NCBI GenBank assembly: GCA_008828725.1
Contig: MEHQ01002098.1
Location: 186,001-250,000 of the forward strand
Direction of reading: 5' to 3'
DNA: 64,000 nucleotides
Source: Saccharina japonica
Lineage: Eukaryota; Sar; Phaeophyceae; Laminariales; Laminariaceae
Made by a program: the position numbers and the translations under genes. The stretch's first letter is position 1; each line of letters opens with the position of its first letter. The notes beneath the pieces are model-generated. The model was not told the DNA's origin, made no database searches, and saw only the letters and a list, made by a program, of their open reading frames with translations. Shown one piece after another: positions 22,701-34,700 of this stretch.

Positions 22701-25700
22701 TGAAATGACACCGACTACTCGTAAACTGTCGAGGGCGCCTATTATGCACAGATAGCATGTGGGTGTACACACAACTCGACGCGAGTCGACGAGGGAAGAA
22801 CGTGTTGAACCCTCCTCGCGATAAAAATCAAATACACTTAATACACGCACACGCGTGTGTGTGTGTTCTTCACATTAAACCCGGCTCCGGAGAACTTGAA
22901 CGTACGTGCGAGTCTAACGAATCTGCACGTACATTCAATACGGTTGTATGTATAGCAGGAGTTGTTGTAGATATGTATGGCCTACATGGGTACCAATTGG
23001 GATCGAGGTGCCAGGTGGGCCTCCGGCGGCTCCTGCGGAGGACTGGTTATATTTCTGCACCTTGTGGGTGGGAGCAGGGTGCCAAATGGGATCAGATCCG
23101 GGTGGGATCAGGTCCGGGTGGGAGCAAGGGTAAATATGGTGCAAAAGTACGTGCAGTTCTAACAGCCCACAGCACGTACGTGCAATTATACGGCTGGTGC
23201 ATTAAATCGTTATTTCCACCCGACGGTTCACAGCTCACCCAGTGTCGTGCCGATTGCCGATTCTTCAATCCTAGAGAGATACAAAGTATTTGGTCACCAA
23301 ATAACCACACATATTTATTAAGTATGTATGATCTTCACATTAGAGCTATTTGAAACTCAAAATAGGAGCTTACATATGGTTCTTCCCGAAAAAAGGTCAT
23401 ATCGAGTTTCAAACGTCGCCAAAATAGGCGCTTATTTTCGACATAGCGACCAGCGTGATATTTGGCTCTTCTCAAAATATGTACTTGGTCACTTTTTCGA
23501 GCAAGTACATAAGTTTTATTACTTGGTGGGAAGTTTCTCAGCAATTTATCCTACAATCGAAGCACCACAGCAGGGCACAAGCATCACAGGACTAAAAGCA
23601 AAGCAGCACAGGGCAGCAGCACAACTACCCTCGACTTACGGCCTACGCCCGAGCAAACTGCCCATAGTACGAGCATGGACCCGCTACCAGGAGGCTGCCA
23701 AAACAGCAGGCGTGCTGCCACCGGCGAGGGTTATCCCGCACAGCCGAGGTCACCCCAGTTCATCGGTCTACGTCCGAGCGTCAACAGCTACGGTTCTCCT
23801 CCCCGCCTTCCCGGATTCAACACCGGGGCCGGTGTGCGCCAGCCGCTGGGCTTGCGCACAGACATGCCGTGCACCAACGCCCAGGTTACGGGTGGTGAGC
23901 GTGCGCATGGTGTGTTGGGTCCGGACGGCCCCTGCGCCCCAAGCGCTGCCACCTCGTTCCGTGATGGGCCCGGCCCAGCAGGCCCTCAAGCTTTGCCTTC
24001 ACTTGCTTTGACTATGCCAGCACCTGCACGTGCTCAAGCCTGGTGTGCACTCTCCGAGCACACAACACAAAAAAGTCCCTCATCACGAACGCGTGCTGCT
24101 GAAAGTGGAAAGCCCAAAAGAAGAATAAATCCTGGAAAATTATGTCAGTGTCCTTCGTAAAAGATCCACCGTTTAAAAAAAAAATGGCATATGCTGAGTT
24201 TTAGACGTTGCGGTAAATGTGGCTCTATAGTGCCAAATATTCAATGGCCTGACTCTTCCCTTTGGAAGGACATAAGGCATAAGCTCGAGTTTCAAATAGG
24301 TATATTAAACCGTCATTTCTACCCGTCGACATCCAGCACACCCAGTGTCTGTGCCGTGAGGCGCAGCAGCGCCACATGTTCTTTTAGGGCCATTCCTAAC
24401 GAACAAAAAAAATCACGATTCGTGAGGTTTTTGTCGTGAATCGTGATTTTTTTTGTCGTGATTCACGACAAAAACCTCACGATTCATGACGCCAATTTTT
24501 TTACAATTTCTTAAAAAAAAACAAAATCACGATTCACGACATTTGTCGTGGCTCAAAATACGCCTGATCAAGGCACTACGTAACCCACCCGACACCAACG
24601 GTATCCGATGGCCGGTATAGGGGCATGCCAGGCCCTGCTTCGTACGCAGGTTGTGGACAGCGAGTGGCTACCTAAAGACACTGCTGGGTGCGGGGTAACG
24701 AGCATGCTGTGACCTCGAAATCTCGAGGAGGCGGAGACACAGTGTGAAGAAAAAGCAAAAATAATCTGAAAATCTCATGGGCCAGGCAGAGCAGACGACA
24801 TGTCAGCGAGATGGGAACCTCGCGCGGACCTGGCCTGGCCGACGGCGCGTGAGGTTTGAATATCACAGACCGTGTCGGGCCTCTGCCCATGGTTTGAATC
24901 ACGGGCCGGGTCGGGCGCGGTCGGCCCGGCACAGCCTGGCCGTGACCTACCTGCGAGAGTTGGCCCCACCCTCAAATACCGTTGGTTTGAAAATATCGGA
25001 TTCTTTATAATTTTAAAATATCACGAAACGTGACGAAAAAGCACCAATTTTCGTTAGGAAAGAAACATCACGAATCGTGATATTTTGTCATGCCAAAACG
25101 TCACGAATCGTGATTTGTTTTTGTTCGTTAGGAATGGCCCTTAGACAGGAACATACCCCGGATCCTGAGTTACAACCATCGAGGAGAGATAAAATAAGGG
25201 CGACCATGATTAGTACGACGAGTACGATGGCAACAAAATGAAGAAAACAAAGCTCATGCCTACGTGTACTTCTCAACTATAACTTCATCTGGGGAACGTT
25301 CCGTGCATGTTCGCCGGCCTCCCGTTTGGCCAACAATGTATACTGCTGTTTCTGAAAAGGATGTCTGTGTGTTCTTCACATTAAACCGCCCTTTCTATAC
25401 CCGTCGACATCCACGCGACATCCAGCACACCCAGAGTGTCTGTGCCGACTCTTCATGCTAGAGAGGTGCTAGTTCTGTGGTCACAAAACTACGAAACATT
25501 CTGTCGTACGAGTCCGGTACGCGGCTTGGTTTCCATTGACCTGGTGCAGCCGTCCATGAGGTTCGACGACGACGTGCTTGATTGTAGAATTGTACGTTGA
25601 AATGTGAACGAACATAAAATGGAGTTTTTTTCAGCGCCATCAAAAATGAATACCAGGTATGTTTCACCAAAACAAGTTGCATGATGATCGTAAAACCTAT

Positions 25701-28700
25701 CACCACAATTCTCCGTGACTATATTTTGAATATCTGCTTGTCCAGAATGTGATTTTCATAGCCTTCGGAAAATAAGTGCATTGCAAATTGGCCATTTGGA
25801 ATCTCATACGAAATCTGCCTTCGAAGGTGAATACTAAACAAAAATGACACGAAAAACAAAAAGACGCAAACGCGAATTTTCATTTTCACTCACGGCACCG
25901 TTGGACACAAACGGCGTGTGATTTGTTGCCTTCGTTCTTTCAGTCAAGGTATCGGCATACTTACAAAAAAACAGGTCTATCTCATATGCGGACCCCTGTA
26001 ACAAGAAACAGAAAATCTGATCCAGACTGGATTTGTTATTTGAGAGAAGGCGTTTTCTGTACTAATTTCAAGATAACGACTCCTGAGTTTATCATTTTCC
26101 TCTAAAATCTCAGTCTGGCTTCCTTATTAGCCTGTTTCTTGTTAGGTGTATACATATTCAAGGTTCTGCGGATCAGGCATCTGGATCAATAAATCGTGTC
26201 CAAGACCTTTACAGTAATTATACTGTAGTGGCAGATAGTTTACAGCGCAATGCGGCAAGCGTTGTGTTTGTTTGAAGACGTTTTTTTTGGATAAATCGCG
26301 AAAAAAAGGCGGAACACCGCCATAAATATGCCCCACGAAATAAACCAATAATGATCTACATTCGTTGGGCCGATCGTGAAAGTGGCTATGACCGCTCATG
26401 TGGCCGCTCATGGCCGCGCTCACGAGAGGTCATCAGCGGCCATAACCGCGGTCCGCCATGCCATGACCACCCATGACCGCCCCCATGGTCCTGGCCGCGG
26501 TCGTGGTCGTCCATGGCCTTGGGTGGCCGTGGTCATGACCGCTCATGGCTGACCGCGGTATTAACCGTTCACAACCGCGTCAATGAGCGGCCATTGGACC
26601 GGTGATGACCGGCTATGACAGCGGACGTCGCCAAATAGTGAATGTTCCTGACCTACAGTAGTAGCTATTTGCGCCCTCGAATGGACTAAGGGGTACATTG
26701 TAGGCGGCTCAACCAACCTAGAGTCTTTCCAAGCCCCAGCATCCTGAGCCGGCCGAATCAACCTAGAGTATTTCCTATCCCACTGCTACTGCTTGTGTGC
26801 ACAGTTCCGACTATTCTCATTCCACTGTCTTCTCACATATTATCATCCCACTGTCTGCTCAGATATTCTCATCCCGACGTTGGAACACAGCACTTCACTG
26901 TTGGGGCAGATATTCCCACTCCATTTCCGCAGACGGTTTATTTCTTCCATCGAATGACGATGGATGTAACTGGATTGTGCAAGATGCACTACTGTTAAAT
27001 AACAGTACTCGCATACATCCAGTATACAGGATTCGAGCATACATGCATACATACAGGGCTAATCGGACGTAGTTTACATTGCGTATTCAACACCCGCGCT
27101 TCCTTGTCACATGCTCTGAGTTACGACTATAAATAGCAAGGAGATATAACAACCAGAAGAGGGCGAAGACAATACACGGGATGGAAAAAGCATGATATAT
27201 TCGACGCGGGGTGTCTCTTCGAAACAGACTGGAGATGTTAATTAAATTTTAATGTGGCTAACGACATCCCGCGATCGTGCTGAATATGTAGGCAATGGGT
27301 ATGTACTGCTGCAATGTGAAACAATCAGCAGAAGAGCCTGGACGAGCAAAAATAATCTAACATAATATTACCCACAGGACTAGTGAAAGAAATGCAGATA
27401 TGGTGTAGGCAAGGGGTAGTTACTAGCACGTACGTCCTCTGCAAGAAGTGAACGCTTTCCCCCCCGAGTAGTTTTCGATACTGGTTTGACGGGAGGACTA
27501 CAATTTGAACTAATAAAACGAACTCAAACCGTCCTGTTCAAGAGAAATCCTTGTGACACAACCAGGTGTCGCATGGCCGATCACGCCAGCGTTACGACGG
27601 TCAGTGCCTATCGAACCTACAGGCCACCATGAACAAGAACGAAGGCAAGCGAATCACGGCCATGATAAGGGATGTGGGTCTTGGGATTTGGAGCGATTGC
27701 CGCAGCGTGTGGCCCAAACAATGTCGAGTGGGACAAAAGAGCAAAAATTACAGCTTTGCTTAGATCATGAGCTAATCTGGCCAGGCATTCTTATACGGAC
27801 GTTCACGCGATCAGCGCACACACACCACCGACTGCGCAACACCCGGCGGCTATTGTCTGTGAAGAGGATTCTTAGGCTGCACTGCGTAGCGCACGGCGGG
27901 ATATACCGTGTGGATGCAGACCTCTGACTTGGCACCGACACGGCCTGGAGTTTAAGTTTCCATCACACGATCAAACCCGAGGTTTTAGGTCATATGTCAT
28001 CCTTTACAACGTGTCTTAAGCAATCCCTAAAACAGCTAAAGTAAAGCCAGTTGAAGACCAAAAAGTGTGGGCATATTTAGTACGTGTACCTGGGAGATTT
28101 TGAGTGGCACCCTTTAGTTTCGTGTGGCAGTGTGATCCTTTTCGAAATCAGTAATATTCATTTTCATTTGGTCAACACGCTCCTTTGCGGAACTAGGGCA
28201 CTGCTGTGCGAAACGAAGGACCCCTGTGAGTCAATGGCATATTTTCGTTCTTGTTTTGTTTCGTAGCAAACCCCTGTCCGAAGCTGGCGCACCACTGCGC
28301 AAAATATGGAAGTCTATCAGAGGAAACTGGTGGAAGGGACAGATCGTCGATAATACTCCGCCACGCACGCAGAAAATGATAGAGCACATACACACAGTAG
28401 AAAATAGGGTAGGGTTAGGGCTAGACACCCCTGTGCGTCATCACACGTTTGTGCGGTCCTTTTTTGTTTATCTCCCCATTACTTATTTCCATCGCATGCT
28501 GAGACCCTTCGGCGAAATACGACTTTGTGCAACCTTCGTCCCCGATTTGTTTGCTCGCCCCCGTGCGAAAGTAGGGCGCCGTGTGAAACTAAGACGCTAT
28601 GCGAAACAAACTTATAACTTGATGTACTTGGCTTAAACAGGTACACCGTGGTTTGAGTCAATCGCAGGGCTCGTGGCGTGTGCTTCTGACTTGGCATTAT

Positions 28701-31700
28701 CCTCGTCTGCTTTGACTCCAAACAAAACCGAAGTATTCGTTTTCGTATTGGCTCTTGTTTCACTGTCCAAACCCACAGTTCAGGCATAGTGAGTGACATG
28801 CTACGAAATCTGCAGTAGGAGCAGGAGTGAGGTCGCGCACTGCTGTGCAAAGGTGCGAGAAGGCCTGAGCATGTTCGCACGAGTGTGGCCGCGTGGGATG
28901 TTACAGGCGGCGATGAGAGCGACAAGGGTAATATTATTTGACTGGTCCATCCCATTGACTCGCTGTGGCATTCCTCCCCCCTCTGCTGACTCTCTCAAGA
29001 GGACGGGCGGGGTGTACTCATATCGTGCACGGCCGTAGTCGTATGACCATAGACCCTCGCATCCCTACAATGCCGGGACGGAGCATGTTGGGTTTTCACC
29101 AACCAGGCAGACATTGCTTGCACCAAGCGCGAAGCGCCGTGAGGTATTGGGCGAGTCGCATGGAGGGTGAGCTGCATCCTGCCAAGAACCGCTTGTGAGG
29201 CGGACTTGCATATGGACGACAGCCTCCAATGAATTGATTTAATTTCTGGTGTGGCCACTTCCAGAGACACCAATGGGAATCACTACGTATCTGCCTCGTG
29301 GATGCCTTACCATATACACACTACGTGATACGATCATTCCCCTTGTGCTATCACCCCCGCACAAATGATCTAACAAGACCGCCAGCGTGGGTGACCGCAA
29401 AAAAATAACAAAACAAACGACACCCTGGTTGTCGAGCTCACGCATTGAGAGGCGTGTTTTACAGCGTCGTTGCCAACCGACGCCAACCCAACCTCGGGCG
29501 GGGGGGGGTGGGAAAACAAAACACCTTCCCCTCTCTAAAACCCCACCGCCACACCGTTGGCTTATCGGTTTGGAAGCGTTGTGCTAGACATAGGCTCGTC
29601 TACGCAACCCACGACCACCTTGGTAGTTACGTTCGATGCTGCCCGCATCTCAACTCACTTCTCAAAGGAGCCGCATGGACCAAATCAATTATATGAACTC
29701 GTCTCTCCGTACGTGCAGAACACACTTCGCCTGCTCCGCTCAAGCTGAACACGCAACTATTATATTTACTAGTTGTAGCCCCTCGATCTAAGAGGGGCAG
29801 GCAAGGGAAACACCGGGCTGACATACGGCATAGCTCCGTTGCAACATCCGTATATGTACACAAGTCAACTACTGTAGTCGTCCCCTTGGTCATACTCGCG
29901 ATGTCTCTGCACGTTACGCTGAGCACTGCCGCAACGTTTAGTGACAGTTTCTGAAGTTGAAGGGTTGTTGCCGTCGAACGTGCTGAGTCCGTTGATAGCG
30001 TTGGTGACGTTGCTGCTGCTGTTGTTGTCAGGGTCTCCCATTTAGGTGCTATACATTAGTACTTCATAGAGCTGTCTTGATAGGTATCCGCAGTCGGCCA
30101 AACGTCGGCTTTCGGCGCAAACAGCAGTATTTGAACTACAACTAAACCACATCGGGTGCAGGGTCTTGAACATGAAAATCAGAGGTCCTACCGGCAGCAG
30201 AGCGGCTCTTGTAACGAAGCTGATGCCGTGTCGCAGTTGCCCTGTGTCCGACGCTTCCGATCAACAGCAGTCCCTCGTGGAGTTTTCGTTCCGGGCAACA
30301 GGTCTCCTAACTGCAGTTGCAGTGGAGCTGTTGGTTTGGGGTTAATGTCGTACACGGGTGTTTTGGGGTCCGAGGCATGCGGCTCACGATCCGACGTGAA
30401 TCACGTACACCAGAGCTCCTGAGGAGTGCGGCAGTTTTCGCGAGGCTTATGCCGCACAGCTGTCGCTCGGGGCCCGAGTCTTAATATTTACGATCCGTAG
30501 TGAAGAACGCACAGCAGAGCTCCTAGCAAGCATAACAGCAGTAGTCGTCGAGATGGTGGTGTCGTAGAGCAGATGCTCGAGTGGTTTTCGCTCGAGGCTT
30601 TGCTGTCGACGCGCCCAACAGCAGGAAAATGTGGTGTTAATTCGGTGCATCAACGGAGGATAGTTCCGCAGTAGGAGTTTTGCAAACAGTGCCAGTAGTC
30701 CAGACGGCACCAGTGCAGAACAGTTGTGGTGGGCACTTTTGTTTTAGGACCCTAGGCACATGCACGTGTCGCGTACACTCGTATTGTGTTGCCAACGGTT
30801 TAGACGAAGAATCGTGCCCGAACGTGATGCCCCAGTGGTTGAGGTCCTGCAGGTGGAAGTTCTTGGTTTTGTTTCCCGGCCGAAACCGAAAACCAATCGC
30901 ACCTTAAGGTCGCGATTCCTTGACTCGCCGTGTTGCCCGCAGCTATACCAGGGATTGCGCGATAAAGGCTCTAGCGTGTAGCTTGTGTATCAGCTTGCCG
31001 CCAATGTAGGTACTAGTTAACTGAACACGGCCAGCGATGCTCAGTTGGGGAGGTAAACTTTCCAGTCGTTGTTAGGCGAATTCTTGTGATGTGTAGACAT
31101 AAGGATATGTACGGTATTAAAACAGATGGCCTCGGAATAAAACAGCAGTATTCGTTACCCCAAACGCGCCCCTGATTTCACGGCATTCTTCTTAATAGAG
31201 TCTGAAACCTAGCATCGTGCTTATACTGCTGTGTGTGCTGGCTACGTACACCAGATGACTGTATTGTGTAGCGGAGACTTATGGTCTAAGCGGACAACCA
31301 CGGTCAACTCGGGTCCGGCACTCCGGATATCCCCTGACGACCAAAGACTAGACTGTACCTGACTGCTGCTGTAGTATGTATCCTGATTACAGTAAATAGA
31401 CATAATCTTTCCGCCTAGGTCCCTCCAACTTGGGGCTAGGAACCCTGCCCTAGCTCGGACTCGTGGCTGACCATGTTTCATCCGCACATTATACTCCAAA
31501 CAGGACTTGGGTTTGCCCATGCTGGCGGACATCAAGCAACAGCTGGACCGTATGCAGTCCGAGAGCATCGCTTTGACGGACCAAGACACCGAAGCTTCAG
31601 CGGGCGTGATTCGTACCGAGATCGAAAGAGCAATGATGGTCACCGTTGGGAAGGGAATGACCATCAAAGACACCATCGTTGCGAAGGCCGCGCGCATTGA

Positions 31701-34700
31701 AGAAGGGAAATACGACACAAGCGAAAGGTAAGCATGCAAAACATTATCGAAGGAGAGGGTATTGCTGAGCGCAAAGAGTTCGGACCGTTTGTTATTTTGA
31801 ACGGTATTGGGGAAAGCACGCACTATTCGCTGACTTCTGCCGGGGCTTGCCAACGTGAAATTGCCCGGGGTCTGCTCAAGGTTTGGTTGAGGTCCCTTAG
31901 AGAAAGGAACATGGTGAGGTCCTCGACGGGGCTAGGTATCCTTGATTTCACGGTCAGTATACGGTAGTTTGTGGTTAGTTATCGATTTATGGCGCGTAGT
32001 TGCACTTGCTTCATTTGTGTCCCTTGTGTTGAGTCCCTTGTTTAAACGTGTTAGTACATACATATGTTAATGCACATGCATGAGCACGCAGCAGGGTCAA
32101 AGTCGGGGTACTCCACAGCTCGGGTAGTAAACGCCGTCGAATGCAGCGAGCTGCCATGCTCACATTCCGTAGACCCCGCGCGAGCAAGTTCCCTCTCGCA
32201 AGCATGATACAACATTTGACCACAGCCAACGTACAACATGTGCGAAATTAGGCAAGTCCTAGAGACCAAGCTGAAGTAGGTATCGGCACGCAATGGAATC
32301 AGTGCTAGGCCGAAGAGGGCGCCGTACGTTTGAAGCGCTAGCGGTTGGTCGATGCTCGTTAATCTAAACAATGAATACAAAATAATAACCCTTCCGACAT
32401 GCATACCCTTTTCAGGGCTCCTCCAGCAGAATTGGGGGTGAAGGGCGGCGCTCTCAAGGGACAGACGAATCGCGAAGAAGAGGATTCCTCGTTGGGGACA
32501 TTGGGTTCGATGGTAATGAAACTCGGAAAGGTGCGATTCGAGGATCTAAAGGAACAGGAGATACTGGGGCAGGGCTCGTTTGGGACGGTGCTGTTAGGCA
32601 CTTATCAAGGCGTGGAGGTCGCCATCAAGAAGATCAAGGGCTCTACCGGGTCCAAGCGCATCACGGAAGCGTTCAGGTTAGGTCCGAAACGTGTTCCACA
32701 CGCTTCTTGGTTCGCTTGACGGCGAGTGGATGTACTGTTTGTTCTCGACAAGATTGAGCGTGAACCTCGACTTACACCGCTGGTGAAGGGTTTCGCTGCT
32801 CTTACCTATTGGCCCCATGATTATTGGTACTTTATCGAAACTGCGCATTGCTTGCAACGCGTTTTGTCATCTTCAACTGCTGTATTTGAAACCATCGCTC
32901 CTCTTTATATTTCCCGCCAACTCGTTTTGTGTGTTACTGGACTCCAATGTTTTGCTTGTGATTGGCACTACTGTAGGTATTGCAATATAACAGCAAGGAT
33001 CGTCAGGAACGCGATTGTGTAAATACGTGGGTAGGCGTGGTCCGCACTTCGTAATGGTTGCCCGTGTTCAGAATGTTATCACAACTTTGCCAGATGTGAA
33101 AAAGGTGCAGCCGCGATTCTCGTGCGCTTTGGGTCAGTTTTGGTTCTTGAGTTTATATTAAGGGTTAGGTTGGATATACTCTCATGCCGTGATCCGCCAG
33201 CAAGTGTCTTCCTATACGCTAGTAGCTTACCTCCCTTACTATCATTTCCAACAGGTTGCACTAGGGGCTCTGATGGAGCTTGTTTCGGATCGCAGTCAGC
33301 ATTTCGTTAGCTTTCGTAAGTTGGATAGGGAGTTGTTACATTCGCTATTGAATAACAACATCGACGGTGTCATCTCCATGGAAGGGTTGTATGTGTTGTC
33401 GACGGTGTCACCTCCATCGAGGGGTTCTATCGGTGGTAGGCGTTTCGCTACAACAGTGTTCATTAGCCTACCCAGCTGCTGCACCGGAAACAACGTCGTC
33501 TGCAATCAATGCTCATTTTGAAGCATTGAGGATGTTGGGGCATATGTATGCTAAAAGTTATTTGCGGTCTACTGGTACCTACGTACCATAACACGTACCT
33601 GCATAGTAGTTGTGCAGTCTGGTAGTCGATACATTGCAGTGAAATAACTACCTGGTAGTTCAGTAGTTACCATCGAGTATGAATAGTATGGCGTCCGAGC
33701 ACACAAACGCGTTTCAACCTCTTTCGGGCAGTAACTGGGAGTTGTTACTACCACACCAAAGATAAAGACTAACAATGGCCGCCAGCGTCCGATCACGTGC
33801 ATGTTGCGTGTATCTGGGCATAATCGGAGACATACCAGTCCGACGGAATAGTTGTCGGAAGGCGCACGAGTACTAGCGCTTGCCTAAACGAAGCAGGGCG
33901 CATAATTCTTCAAGTTGGTTCATGAAAACCTACCATAGTTCGGGTACTTCTTTCACGATGGTGGACAGCAAAACCGGCTTCCGAGAGAAACGCCTTTCCC
34001 AGTGTTTCCTCTTTGCGCTTGAGACGACGAGGAGCAACACGTCGACATGTTTGCTTTTATTGATCCTACCATTTTTCTCCAAAACGCCTGGGATGGCTCT
34101 CCGTGGCAGTTCCGACTGCATAGCGTATTGTTCCCATGATGTTTCAAATGATTTCGTTCCCTCTGCTCCAGAAACGAATATTTGCTGAAGATTTCATATA
34201 GATTACTCCTCGCGGGTTTGTCAAACACACATGGGGACAAAATCGTTGCACATCAGTTTCCAACCGTACTCCCATCGATGTACCTGCCCGATGTAGGAAA
34301 GAAGTGGAGATTCAGTATGCAATGCGCCACCCGAACATTGTTGAGGTCATCGCCTTCGACCTCGGCAGCGCGGGGCACCCGCCGTGCCTCGTCATGGAGC
34401 GTATGCAGGAGAGCCTATACGACGTCCTGGAGGTGGAGGGCATCGACATGGGCCTCGTGGCCAAAACCAGTATCTTGCGCGATGTCAGCAAGGTGTGCAC
34501 GTCTTTATTTTAAAGCCATTACCCATGTATTTTGTATTTCCGTGAGGTTTCTCGGGCAGTCATTTGGCAGTAGGACGCGGCAACTGATCCCTTCGACGTC
34601 GTGCATCAATGCCCACGCTATGAAAAATACTCTCAACTGCAGCTACTCCAAATAGGTTATTCTGTTTTTTCTTGTGATAAGCTACAGGTGGAATTATTGC

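Noticed and set aside
22757-23353. 198-codon open frame
   Set aside because: Runs through dispersed repeat sequence (77-bp repeat and R1), so it is not an independent gene.
28400-28425. Telomere-like gggtagggttaggg, with similar words at 33160 and 37760
   Set aside because: Single short words in three unrelated places; no tandem array.
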